This document shows positions 34,895 to 44,074 of a DNA stretch of 64,000 bases, in pieces. The notes below the pieces were generated by a model, which saw nothing but the letters and a program-made list of their open reading frames with translations, searched no databases and was not told the DNA's origin. The position numbers and the translations under genes are program-made. The stretch comes from Paenibacillus sophorae (GTDB lineage Bacteria; Bacillota; Bacilli; Paenibacillales; Paenibacillaceae), in assembly GCF_018966525.1 (NCBI RefSeq), contig NZ_CP076607.1, positions 496,001 to 560,000 of the forward strand. The letters are read 5' to 3'. Within the stretch, counting starts at the first letter, position 1, and each line of letters opens with the position of its first letter.

Positions 34895-35061
34895 CCATAA
34901 TATATAAAACATTTCAATCATTTTACTATTTTGTTTTTTTCCACAACTGAATTAAAGTTATATTTTCACGTCTGTTGATTAACCACTAAATGGTAGAAAA
35001 AGAGCCGATAACCTGGTAAAATGTTTGTACCCTTACAAACAAACCGAAAAGTGACGACTCC

Positions 35062-35990
35062 ATGAAAAAGTCTGCCACGATCCAGTTTATCCTTCAATCC
35101 ATACTGACACCGGAAGAAGTAGAATCTGTTATGAAAAGTGTTGGGTATGAAGATAAAGCCCGTAAGTTTACAGTGAATCATCTGTTGCACTATTGGTGTA
35201 TGGCCGCCTTCGAAGAATGGCCTGGCTATCATTCCGGAGCAGATCGCGCCACGAGCAGCGGGTTGACCGAATTCTATTCTTCTTCTTTTTCGGGCAAAGC
35301 GGCAGATGTACCTTTTAATCTCTTTCATCTGCTCGTCCGCAAATGTAACAGAGAAACACGGAGAACCCTGACTTTTCCTAAAGAGTTGCTGCTCATTGAT
35401 TCCACCACCAGGACCGTCGGAAAAACACGGTTACCTTGGCCCCACGGGGAACGAGCGGGAATTAAGTTGCATGTTGCCTTGGGGGCGGAAAATGGGCACC
35501 CGCTGAAGGTCATTGAAACGGTAGGCTCTAGGCATGACGGGCCCGTAAGTGAAGATTTAACCCACACCGACTACATTATGGTCATGGATCGAGCCTATGG
35601 AAAGCTGGAACGTCTCGACCGCCACAAGCAAGACGGACAATCGTTTGTAATTCGGCTTCGAGACAACATCCACTTTGGAAAACCGTGCGCGTTGCGCCGC
35701 CAAACCAAGCAAAAATTCTCCCGTTCTTCGGGATATTACGTGTCAGCTCGGGACGGCCCAGTATCAATCCGAAAAACGACACCGTGGCTGATGTTTCACG
35801 ATTTTGAAGGTCGGGAGATTCGCGTGGTTACGGATTTGATGCAAGTGACTGCGGAACAAATTGCACAAATGTACAAAGCTCGCTGGAAAATTGAGGTGTT
35901 TTTTCGCTGGATAAAACAACATTTGAAATTCCCACCTTGTTTGGCACTACTGAAAATGCTGTGTATGGCCAGTTGTTTGGAGCTTTAGTA
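35062..35990 (+). pseudogene. IS4-family transposase, truncated
   Basis: The frame begins MKKSATIQFILQSILTPEEV and carries DDE residues in LLLIDSTTRTV and YIMVMDRAYGKLER, plus the full Y(2)R(3)E(6)K signature in YKARWKIEVFFRWIK. Near 35930 the frame shifts; the original continues as TLFGTTENAVYGQLFGALV in another frame and is cut off at 35990, where dpaA sequence begins. The right end of the element is therefore lost and it is probably inactive. Confidence 0.85.
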
Positions 35991-36347
35991 GAGCCGTGAA
36001 TTGTAAAATCCGTATTTTGAATGGCCATCATTATGGCGCCTTCCGCTGTAGGGATCGAATTGAAAATGGCTACATCATCTCTAGCAAACAATTCAACCAA
36101 CTTGATCTTATACATTTCGCAGTAGTTCTTTAAATATGCATTGGCCGCCCCCGAAATAACCATTCCATTATTAGGGATAGATTCAAAAACATCAGCCGTC
36201 AACTTCAATCTTCCGTTGAAAAGGTGGATTCTATACCCCCATTCATATCCGTTCCACTTGCGGGCAGAATCAAAATCCGTGATTGTTTAAACCATTCTAT
36301 AGACATCTTTACATTTTGGACGCCAGGGAATGATTCTTTCAAATTTT

Positions 36348-37743
36348 GGTTCAAAACCCAAATTAGCGGTAGACGAATCGATACGAGCGTGAAACGAGGA
36401 TGAAAATGGAAAAACATCTGCAAATCCTGTATTGTTGTAAGTCCTACCAAACAACAAAAGGAAATGACAGATGCCACTCCAGTATATCAATGAGATGCTC
36501 GGATTACCAGAGCTACAACTTCATAAAATCATCTATATGGACGCTCATCAAGTTCATCTGGAGGCATCGCCTGTGACCGACAAACAGCCCTGTCCCGTTT
36601 GCCACTCGGAACAATACGTCAAGCGGGATGGCCGCAACAAACTGCGGAAGATTCGGCATTTGGCGGTCTTTGGCAGAAAAAGCTATTTGCATGTGCCCTC
36701 CCTTCGGTTAGCCTGCTCACGGTGCAGTGTCGGCTTCGTTTGGTCTTATGAATTTGTGGGTCCTAAGCAGCGTTACAGTCGCTTGTTCCGCTTGCAAACG
36801 GTAGAGCAGGCCCTTGGCTCTACCGCGGCGCATAGTGCAAGGATGCAAGAAGCGCCTGCCAGTACGGTACAGCGAATGCATCAGGAAGCTCTTCCTGCCC
36901 AGAGCGAACGCCTCGCGCAGCAGGCTTGGCGTAAAGCCAAAACTACCGAGGGTCTGGTGCTGGGTATCGACGACTTTGCAATCAAAAAGGGACACTCTTA
37001 CAATACCGGCATTCACAATCTTAGGGGCGAAACCATGCTGGACTTACTGCCTGGTCGCAAACTTGAAGCCCTGCGGACCTATGCCCGCCAGCATCCTGAC
37101 TTTCTGGCGTTGAACCCCAAAGCGGTGGTTATGGATCTAGCTCAGGCGTATCATACATGGATTAGCGAATGCTTTCCGCGTGCCCTCCGCATTGCAGATC
37201 GTTTCCATGTTCACGGTTATGTCACCCAAAGTGTCCAGGCGGTACGCAAGTCGGTTCAGTCCACCCTTGTGCCTCGGGCTAAAGCCATCCTGAAAAGTCA
37301 TCATCGACTGCTCAATCCGCCAGCCGATTTTCTACCTGAACAGAGCAAAGCCCAGTTAGACCTACTACTTAGCTTCTCTCCGCTACTACGCAAGGTTTGG
37401 GAATGGAAAGAAGCGTTCTCTCGCTGGTATGATTATTCACCAAATGTCCATGTCGCCAGCCTTGGCTTTAACCGTTGGTGTCAGCAAGGCGAATGTATTG
37501 ACCATGATGCGGTGCGAAGCACCTTGAAAACGGTGCGTAATTGGGAAGACGAAATCGTGAACTACCATCGATGCCAGTGGACCAATGCAACCGTCGAAGG
37601 ACGGCACAATCGAATCAAGGCTTATCAACGCCGGCACTATTTTACACGCAATCACAAGTGTTACAAAGATGGCATTTTAATCGAATGTAATCGTCACCGT
37701 TCGTCTGGTTGAAAAGTTCAACCGCTAATTTTTAGATTGAGCC
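36348..37743 (+). mobile_element. ISL3-family insertion sequence
   Basis: 1396 bp bounded by imperfect 23-bp inverted repeats (left 36348-36370, right 37721-37743; the inner AAATTAGCGGT is shared) and by a perfect 8-bp target duplication CAAATTTT at 36340-36347 and 37744-37751. Eight-base duplications are characteristic of ISL3. It has inserted into dpaA, opposite to that gene's direction. Confidence 0.9.
36471..37712 (+). CDS. ISL3-family transposase
   Basis: 413 residues, apparently intact. An N-terminal zinc-finger region (CPVCHSEQYVKRDGRNK and CSRCSVGF) is followed by a HTH segment and a DDE transposase core: GLVLGIDDFAIKKGHSYNTG (first Asp), AVVMDLAQAYHTWISECFP (second Asp), ADRFHVHGYV, and the C-terminal TNATVEGRHNRIKAYQRR (Glu). 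This matches the ISL3 (DDE_Tnp_ISL3) family in order and length. With intact ends and target duplication the element may still be active. Confidence 0.92.
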   Translation: MPLQYINEMLGLPELQLHKIIYMDAHQVHLEASPVTDKQPCPVCHSEQYVKRDGRNKLRKIRHLAVFGRKSYLHVPSLRLACSRCSVGFVWSYEFVGPKQRYSRLFRLQTVEQALGSTAAHSARMQEAPASTVQRMHQEALPAQSERLAQQAWRKAKTTEGLVLGIDDFAIKKGHSYNTGIHNLRGETMLDLLPGRKLEALRTYARQHPDFLALNPKAVVMDLAQAYHTWISECFPRALRIADRFHVHGYVTQSVQAVRKSVQSTLVPRAKAILKSHHRLLNPPADFLPEQSKAQLDLLLSFSPLLRKVWEWKEAFSRWYDYSPNVHVASLGFNRWCQQGECIDHDAVRSTLKTVRNWEDEIVNYHRCQWTNATVEGRHNRIKAYQRRHYFTRNHKCYKDGILIECNRHRSSG

Positions 37744-37897
37744 CAAATTTTCAAAACCAATTATCTTTACAGTTGCATTTAACTCAGATAATTTCTTAAT
37801 CACTTCAAGCTGTCGGCTATCTCCGCCAACAATGAGAATTTGAGTACCCGTAAGCATAGTAGTTGTCCTTCTTTCCAATCTTTCATGACAGTTTTAA

Positions 37898-38794
37898 TCA
37901 TAGAGGAAGTTCAACTCTTATTTCGAGGAACCCGTCTTGTAGGGATACACCTGTGCTGCCGCCCATCTGTTCCGCCAATAGCCTAACGATAGACAAGCCC
38001 AACCCTGTACTATTACTTCTTGCTTTATCGCCAGTATAGAAACGATCAAACAGCCGCTTCACATCTATTACGGAAGCATTGTTCACAAGATTTCTAAACG
38101 ATATAACTGCTTTGTCTGCAGCCAGCACACGTACTTCGATATCTCCAATTGAGTGCTGAACACAATTACGAATTAGATTTTGGATAATCCTCGTGACCAT
38201 TTCTCTATCGGCAAGGACGAATATAGGTGTTGTTTCCTCGAACTGCACAGCCAGATTGTTCTGTTCCAATGTGGGAACTGATGCCGCTAGGCACTCTGCC
38301 ACAAGATTTGTAAGGTTAATTCGTTCGATATGAGGTTCTGGTTCTGTGTTTAGGAGATAGGAATACTCAAAAAAATGTTCGATCAACCGCCCCAATTCAT
38401 CGGCATGTTTTTGGGCAATGTGAAGTTTCTTTTGCTGATCGGCAGACAAATCGCTATTTTCCAGAAGCTGCTGGTAACCTTTTATGGCCGTAAGCGGTGT
38501 CCGTAAGTCATGGGAAATATTTGCGATGAGTTCCTTAAAGTTCTTCTCCTCGCGAATGCTTTTAAGACGGAGGGCTTCCTCCGCCTTTAGGCATTTGTTA
38601 ATATGGATAGCCAAAGTATTAAGTTCCCTGCTCAGGAGTTCCAAACGGATAGGTTGACGTGTATGTTCAGTCAGCCTTTTGCTCAACTGCCGGTTGATGC
38701 TGCGCAGTTGCCGCTGAAGAAAGGCGATATATAGGGCGAGCAAAATTATAACAATGACCAAAATGCCCGCCACAATTGTCAACGCGTTCACCAA
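37898..38794 (-). CDS. Sensor histidine kinase
   Basis: 298 residues: one N-terminal membrane helix (about 5-27), a coiled-coil linker, HisKA domain with the phospho-accepting histidine in NISHDLRTPLTAIKG, and an HATPase domain (QNLIRNCVQHS, FDRFYTGDKARS, STGLGLSIVRLLAEQMGG). With almost no extracytoplasmic part it probably senses through its partner transporter or the membrane. It follows the ABC permease by 8 bp and belongs to one operon with the response regulator at 40607-41287. Confidence 0.92.
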   Translation of the reverse strand: MVNALTIVAGILVIVIILLALYIAFLQRQLRSINRQLSKRLTEHTRQPIRLELLSRELNTLAIHINKCLKAEEALRLKSIREEKNFKELIANISHDLRTPLTAIKGYQQLLENSDLSADQQKKLHIAQKHADELGRLIEHFFEYSYLLNTEPEPHIERINLTNLVAECLAASVPTLEQNNLAVQFEETTPIFVLADREMVTRIIQNLIRNCVQHSIGDIEVRVLAADKAVISFRNLVNNASVIDVKRLFDRFYTGDKARSNSTGLGLSIVRLLAEQMGGSTGVSLQDGFLEIRVELPL

Positions 38795-38802
38795 CCTTTC
38801 AG

Positions 38803-39600
38803 CTACTTAATTTCCGATTTTCTGAATGCGCTGTATGTGACAGCAAGCATTACAATTATAAATATCAAACTAACAGCGATTGCCCTGACCATGTCTCCCG
38901 TTCCCGTGTCTAATGTCACAAAAGCGTAGTTCCCTCCATATGGCGTAGAGGAAAAAATACGATCAAACACCGGGGAACTCTCGCTTAATTTTATTAACTG
39001 CGCAGAAATAATGGAAAACCCATAATTAATAGCAACCACGAAAATGGGCTTTTTTAGCACGAAAGCAAGGGGGACACAGATACTCAATTGTGCCGCATAC
39101 ACGATTATCAAGGTCAGCGTAACAGCTAATAGTTTCCATATCCCTGCTGCGGAAAAAGCTGTGCCCTCCCCTGAGGTCAGTACATGCAGGAAGCCCACGG
39201 CTACGGAGCCCATACTGAACTCGGAGCCTGTGCTAAGAGCAATACCCGTTATGATGGCGTAGGGGAGCAGGATGAATGCCAGGGCCAAGCCCAATACGGT
39301 TGCCTTACTAAGAATGACAGCACCCCTGCTGCAGCCATTTGCAATCGCATCATGGATGGTTTTATTATCGAAATCACTACAGATATACAGACCTGCGAGA
39401 ACACCGCCGAGAATACTAATCATGTTTATATCAGAGAACAAGAACCCGATTCCTGTCATGCTGGCTTCAATCTTACCCTGTGGTATCAGATAGGCCATCA
39501 CGGCCATGGCTACCGCACTTAAAGTTGTGATTCCCAATAGAATCTTAATTGCTTTTGATTTGTGCAATTTAAATAAATCCGCCTGAATCAAATTAAGCAT
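38803..39600 (-). CDS. ABC-2 type permease
   Basis: 265 residues from the ATG at 39600, preceded by AGGTGGTG and overlapping the ATPase stop by 8 bp. Six membrane helices; the first segment LIQADLFKLHKSKAIKILLG is typical of permeases in lantibiotic- or bacitracin-type self-protection transporters. With the adjacent ATPase and two-component system it resembles antimicrobial peptide resistance modules. Confidence 0.85.
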   Translation of the reverse strand: MLNLIQADLFKLHKSKAIKILLGITTLSAVAMAVMAYLIPQGKIEASMTGIGFLFSDINMISILGGVLAGLYICSDFDNKTIHDAIANGCSRGAVILSKATVLGLALAFILLPYAIITGIALSTGSEFSMGSVAVGFLHVLTSGEGTAFSAAGIWKLLAVTLTLIIVYAAQLSICVPLAFVLKKPIFVVAINYGFSIISAQLIKLSESSPVFDRIFSSTPYGGNYAFVTLDTGTGDMVRAIAVSLIFIIVMLAVTYSAFRKSEIK

Positions 39601-40515
39601 CTTGATCACCACCTATAACAGAAATAAAGTAGTTTTCAAGCGTATCTCCCTCGATAGAAAATTTCGTAACGACAATCCCGTTTTCATAGATAACCTTTGC
39701 CACTAAATCCTTTTCATCCAAATAATCGTATAGTTTAACCGTCTTATCCGGTAAGACCTTGAAATTGGTGGTGTTCAGTTGCATCTCTAGTACGCTCGTC
39801 AACCTTTCAGGCTGATCGCAGTTAATATAGATGTGATGCTTGCAGTTTTCATCAAGCTGTTCAAGGGTGAGGGTTTGCTTAATCTCGCCTTTATGGATAA
39901 TGATATAACTCGTTACGGTCTGATATAGCTCCGGCAAATTATGACTTGAAATTAAAATGGCTATTTGCCGTTCTTCGCACAACTTCTTCAGCAGATTGCG
40001 AATTTCAACGACGCCTAATGGGTCAAGTCCATTGATCGGCTCGTCCAAGATCAGTAATTCAGGGTTGCCAAGCATGGCGATCGCAATACCTAAACGCTGC
40101 TTCATGCCAAGCGAAAAGTTTTTTGCTTTCTTATTTCCTGCGTCAGCCAGTCCGACTAGTTCTAACAGTTCATCCTCAATCTCCTTGTTGGGGACTCCAC
40201 GCATGATTCTGTGAAGCTTGAGATTTTCTTTCGCAGTCAAATTGGGGACAAATCCAGGATTCTCGATCATGCAGCCCAGCCGCTTCCGTTCATTCTGCAA
40301 AGCTCTCTCACCACTATGACCAAACAATTCAATGCTGCCCGCCGTGGGAAAAGAAAGCCCGGCCAGAAGGCGCATCAGTGTTTTTTTCCTGCGCCGTTCT
40401 GCCCGATTAAACCGTATATTTTACCGGATTCCATTGTAACCGACACATCACGAAGCGCAAGAGCACCGCGGTAGCTTTTCGTAAGGCTGTTTGTTTTTAC
40501 AACATATTGCTTCAT
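39593..40515 (-). pseudogene. ABC transporter ATPase with frameshift in Walker A
   Basis: The natural start is the ATG at 40515 (AGGTGAGC site), reading MKQYVVKTNSLTKSYRG through SGKIYGLIGQNGAGK. Within the Walker A motif the DNA has seven A followed by CAC, giving a stop shortly after; one base has been lost. If the ancestral codons were GGA AAA ACA ACA CTG (GKTTL), deletion of a single C yields exactly what is seen. From 40375 onward the other frame encodes the remaining domain intact, including LGMKQRLGIAIAMLGNP (signature) and LLILDEPINGLDP (Walker B). Sequencing error or slippage would restore function. Confidence 0.8.
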
Positions 40516-40606
40516 TTTGCTCACCTGTCCTTTCTGACTTTAGGTTAATTCCCATTGGTTTAGAAAAGGTTAAGTGCAGCAAAAGAATAGTCAAGAAACA
40601 GATAAT

Positions 40607-41287
40607 TCATTCTCTGTATAGACGATAACCGAGGCCCCATACCGTTTCGATATAATCCTCATTCCGATTTGCTTTCTTGAGCTTATTGCGCAGATTGCTG
40701 ATATGAGTCTTAACTGCATTATCATCACCGAGGTATTCGTCTTTCCAGACCGATTCATAAAGATTCGATTTGGTAAAAACCTTACCTGCATGCTTGACCA
40801 GCAGCTCCAATATCATATATTCCTTTGCCGTCAGCTCCATTTCGATCTCGTCCACAGTAACTCGCTTTGTATTGTCGTCGAGCGCCAAATCCTTATACTG
40901 AAAAATCTTGCTCCCTTGTATTTGCTTTTGAGAACGCCGCAGATTGGATTCTACTCGTGCCACAACTTCGCCCAGATCAAAGGGCTTTGTGATATAGTCA
41001 TCCGCGCCCAGCTTCAAAAGGTCAATCTTCGTGCCAACCATATCCTTTGCGGAAATGACAATGACAGGGGTTTCGGAAAAATTTCGCATCTCTTTAAGTA
41101 TTTCATCCCCGCTTTTGTAGGGAAGCATAATGTCAAGTAATATCAAATCATATGAGTTGTTTTGGATTTCCTTTATTCCATCAACGCCGGTAAAAGATGA
41201 TTTCACTTTATAACCTGCATAGGTCAATGCTTCTGCCAGCATTAGATTGACATCTTCTTGATCTTCAATAATCAGAATAGTAATCAT
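40607..41287 (-). CDS. OmpR/PhoB-family response regulator
   Basis: 226 residues from the ATG at 41287 (AGGTGG site); upstream in-frame codons are not preceded by a ribosome site. Receiver domain with acidic pocket in ITILIIEDQEDV, phospho-acceptor in DLILLDIMLPYKSG, and conserved Lys in DYITKPFDLGE. The winged-helix DNA-binding domain ends in VWKDEYLGDDNAVKTHISNL and VWGLGYRLY. It is first in the operon with the ABC exporter and histidine kinase and probably activates it in response to a peptide antibiotic. Confidence 0.93.
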   Translation of the reverse strand: MITILIIEDQEDVNLMLAEALTYAGYKVKSSFTGVDGIKEIQNNSYDLILLDIMLPYKSGDEILKEMRNFSETPVIVISAKDMVGTKIDLLKLGADDYITKPFDLGEVVARVESNLRRSQKQIQGSKIFQYKDLALDDNTKRVTVDEIEMELTAKEYMILELLVKHAGKVFTKSNLYESVWKDEYLGDDNAVKTHISNLRNKLKKANRNEDYIETVWGLGYRLYRE

Positions 41288-41460
41288 TAAAAACCACCTG
41301 ATTCCTTTCTGTTTTTCGGTTTCCTTTACAAAATCACCTTTTTTCATAGTATAACTAGAATGTATAAACAGTACGTGACTAATCATATGATGCTATGCGA
41401 GAAAATCGTTAGTTCGCAATTGTAAAACTTATACAAAGCATATAAGAGGAGAGAAAAGCG

Positions 41461-42183
41461 ATGAGCCAGCAGAAGAGAATTCTTATTCCTTTGCCGTCAC
41501 ATGATTTTGATACCACCGAAGTGGTGGTGCCTTGGCATAGATGCAAGGAGGCGGGGATGCAAATCGTCTTTGCCACGCCGGATGGAAAACGGGCCTACAC
41601 CGACCCTTATTTGCTGACAGGCGTAATCTTCGGTCAACTGGGCGCAGCCAAAGAAGTAGTCGAATGGTATCATCAGGAGCTTGAGCAGGATGACGCATTT
41701 TTGCACCCCCTGGATTATGGGCAGATCGAAGCCGAACAGTTCGACGGCCTGCTGCTGCCGGGAGGTCATGCCAAGGGGATGGTGCCCTATCTGGAGAGTA
41801 AGGTTTTGCAAGAGAAGGTTCTGCGTTTCTGGCAGTTGGAGCGGCCGGTCGGCGCGATCTGTCATGGAACCATCGTACTTGCCCGGACTATGAACCCGGA
41901 GAGCGGACGGTCAATTGTATATGAGAATCGGATGACAAGCCTGACCAAGCCGCTCGAACGCACCGCGTATTGGTTAACCGCTTGGGCACGCGGCCGCTAC
42001 TATCGAACCTATCCTGAATATGTACAGGATGAAGTCACGCGGCATTTGCGGAGCAAGGACAATTATGTAAAGGGACCTTCATTCAACACGCCGTTTGTTG
42101 TTGAAGATGGTCAACTGCTGACCGCGAGATGGCCCAAGGATGCGGAGCTGTTCGCGGAGAGATTTATACGGAAGATGCTATGA
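41461..42183 (+). CDS. DJ-1/PfpI family protein, glutamine-amidotransferase fold
   Basis: 240 residues. The nucleophile-elbow cysteine is C134 in GAICHGTIVLAR and the oxyanion segment is DGLLLPGGHAKG. It opens with RILIPLPSHDFDTTE, a feature of the family branch that also has an extra C-terminal segment. AGAGGAG precedes the ATG. Members act as glyoxalases, deglycases or chaperones; no specific role can be assigned. The 3' end overlaps the convergent hydrolase gene by 20 bp. Confidence 0.88.
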   Translation: MSQQKRILIPLPSHDFDTTEVVVPWHRCKEAGMQIVFATPDGKRAYTDPYLLTGVIFGQLGAAKEVVEWYHQELEQDDAFLHPLDYGQIEAEQFDGLLLPGGHAKGMVPYLESKVLQEKVLRFWQLERPVGAICHGTIVLARTMNPESGRSIVYENRMTSLTKPLERTAYWLTAWARGRYYRTYPEYVQDEVTRHLRSKDNYVKGPSFNTPFVVEDGQLLTARWPKDAELFAERFIRKML

Positions 42184-42961
42184 AGGACGTGTCCCTCCCC
42201 TTTAGCATCAGCATAATCTCTTCTATTACAATTTCCGGTTCATCGTGGTGGACATAATGCCGGCTGCACCCTGCAATCCTGAGCTTGCTTGCCGTTGACA
42301 GTCGCTGGAAATCGGCTTGCAGCCGCTGCTCGATCTGCAGTATTTCTTGATGAGGCCATTCCTCATCATCGCAATCCGGCAGCCCTCTTGTAATGATCGA
42401 TAGAGGGATATTGCTCTGCAATGAGTGATCAACGATTTCCTTATAGCTCTGTAACTTATCGATCTTCTCGCTATTCAACATAGGATTCTCGAGGTAGGCT
42501 CTATTCCCTGCGATCAGCTTCTTAGGCAGCATCTTTTCATAGGCGAGCTCTTTATATTCGGGTACAGCATCGACCAAGACGATACCCAATGCCAACTCCG
42601 GGTAACGACTTGCAAACAGCCTGGCAACCAATCCTCCAAAAGAATGTCCAACCAGAATATAAGGCGGTTCCACAGGAGTCCTCAATAACAGTTCGGAAAG
42701 CTCCTCCACCAGATCACGGCATGTCCGCGGAACGGGTGCGGCTTCACTTCTGCCGATTCCCGCCCTATCATAGGAATAGGTTGATGTTATTTGCGATATC
42801 TGATCCTGCACCTCATTCCACGACTCGCAGCTATCACCTAAACCCGCTATAAATATTACGGCTGGAGTGCCTTTCAGTGAGTATTTGCTAAATAGTTTGC
42901 GTCCATGACAGGTATGGAGGGCTTCCACATAGCCACCGCTGGATTCTGAAACGTGTTCCAC
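42164..42961 (-). CDS. Alpha/beta hydrolase
   Basis: 265 residues. Catalytic serine in LVGHSFGGLVARL, acid in the IVLVDAVPEY region or later, and histidine near YVHHDEPEIV. TPAVIFIAGLGDSCESW supplies the oxyanion loop. No signal peptide. Substrate unknown. Confidence 0.88.
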   Translation of the reverse strand: MEHVSESSGGYVEALHTCHGRKLFSKYSLKGTPAVIFIAGLGDSCESWNEVQDQISQITSTYSYDRAGIGRSEAAPVPRTCRDLVEELSELLLRTPVEPPYILVGHSFGGLVARLFASRYPELALGIVLVDAVPEYKELAYEKMLPKKLIAGNRAYLENPMLNSEKIDKLQSYKEIVDHSLQSNIPLSIITRGLPDCDDEEWPHQEILQIEQRLQADFQRLSTASKLRIAGCSRHYVHHDEPEIVIEEIMLMLKGRDTSFIASSV

Positions 42962-43017
42962 TAGCTTTTCTCCTTAATAGAGTTTTGATTCGCATTCTAA
43001 ATCATCTTTGAGGCAAA

Positions 43018-43045
43018 TATAAAGGGCACCTTGCCGGGTGCCCTA
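43018..43045. terminator. Terminator downstream of DUF6526-like gene
   Basis: GGGCACC/GGTGCCC stem with TTGCCGG in the loop; on the minus strand it is followed by TTTATATTT, on the plus strand by CTTTTT. It may serve both directions. Confidence 0.7.
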
Positions 43046-43101
43046 CTTTTTGGGAAAGGAGTTTGGAAAACCGAGTAGTGGCGTACCCATTCCTTAGCTC
43101 C

Positions 43102-43542
43102 CTAGATTCTGTAGTCGTCGCCTCTCCACTTCTGGATAGATTTTTTAATAGCATCGGGTGACAACTGATCTGCTGCTGCTTTCTTGCAAAGTGAAGGAAA
43201 TTCGTCATCGGAGGCAAATCGCAATGCTACAACTTGCTTTACGCTAAGCCTTGGGTCCAGCAGCTTTTGAGTCAAGACATAGTGCCGGAGATTCTCTTCG
43301 GCTCGTATCGCCCGGTCCTGTGCTTTTAAAGGGTAAGAGCGAACTACTAGAAAAATAACGATAAACATTATAGAAATAATTAGAAAAAGAACTGCAGGGA
43401 AAACTTGATTTCCCGCTTTCAATGATCTCACCAGCTCTACTACTGCAGAGATAAACAAACCTGCTGTCAAAAGGGTAAGCAAGACGTGAAAAAGCGGATG
43501 TATTCTTCGATGATTGTTATAGTTTTGAGATGGATGACTCAT
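43102..43542 (-). CDS. Membrane protein, probably DUF6526
   Basis: 146 residues: an N-terminal QNYNNHRRIHPLFH motif, two membrane helices (about 17-37 and 46-66) and a soluble C-terminal half ending KKSIQKWRGDDYRI. The N-terminal motif is what I associate with DUF6526. Ribosome site GGGGGAG precedes the ATG. The function is not known. Confidence 0.7.
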   Translation of the reverse strand: MSHPSQNYNNHRRIHPLFHVLLTLLTAGLFISAVVELVRSLKAGNQVFPAVLFLIISIMFIVIFLVVRSYPLKAQDRAIRAEENLRHYVLTQKLLDPRLSVKQVVALRFASDDEFPSLCKKAAADQLSPDAIKKSIQKWRGDDYRI

Positions 43543-43661
43543 TACTCTCCCCCATTTTATGGATTATCGATAGCCCTCTTAGTTTATCACCTCTTTTTCA
43601 AAGTTGGCTGTGCTAAAATTGAAAATCAATCCAACTGCTCCCTGCAGAGCCGGCTCTTTTT

Positions 43662-43946
43662 TCAAACTTTCCTCCCAAAGGCACCGATCCAGGAATGAAA
43701 AATCCCCATTAGCAACACCCCTATAGCGATTGAGATGATGGCCCCCGTAGGATTCTCCCCTATATGCGCCCAGTATCCAAGGATACCCGCAATGATAAAC
43801 ATAACCCACCCAGCTAAAAAATTAATGACGGGTGAAGGTCCAAAGGGCGTTGGGAAAGGCTCCTTCGTTATACCCTTAACAAAATGCGGAAAGGCATTCG
43901 CACCGAATACTCCTGCAAAAAAAGATAAGATTACGGATTGGATCAT
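43662..43946 (-). CDS. Small membrane protein of unknown function
   Basis: 94 residues from the ATG at 43946 with an AAAGGAG site; the longer open frame has no other good start. Two to three hydrophobic segments (about 2-20, 42-60, 68-86). It starts 129 bp from the divergent MmyB-type regulator, which is the usual place for that regulator's target gene. Confidence 0.7.
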   Translation of the reverse strand: MIQSVILSFFAGVFGANAFPHFVKGITKEPFPTPFGPSPVINFLAGWVMFIIAGILGYWAHIGENPTGAIISIAIGVLLMGIFHSWIGAFGRKV

Positions 43947-44074
43947 ATGTTCTCCTTTCTTTTGCAAGCAAAATATATTGTGGATGACACCCTCATTGTG
44001 CCATTGTAATTGTGAGGCGTGCCACATTTTAGTTATAATAGCACTATCAGTAACAGTTAGGATGTGCATCGTCC

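Larger units (their letters stand above)
35991..37857 (-). pseudogene. dpaA: Dipicolinate synthase subunit A gene, interrupted and truncated
   Basis: Read on the minus strand from the ATG at 37857 (AAAGGA site upstream): MLTGTQILIVGGDSRQLEVI is a DpaA N-terminus. The gene is split by the ISL3 element at 36348-37743; removing it with one 8-bp duplication restores the frame exactly into KESFPGVQNVKMSIEW. ILPASGTDMNGG follows, then a one-base deletion near 36210 shifts the frame into KLTADVFESIPNNGMVISGA and ends with SIPTAEGAIMMAIQNTDFTI. The rest is lost at an IS4 remnant. DpaA with DpaB makes dipicolinic acid for spores; no dpaB is here, so another copy probably serves the cell. Confidence 0.85.

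Noticed and set aside
36814..37113. Alternative-frame ORFs inside the ISL3 transposase
   Set aside because: Shadows of an intact transposase frame with clear DDE motifs.
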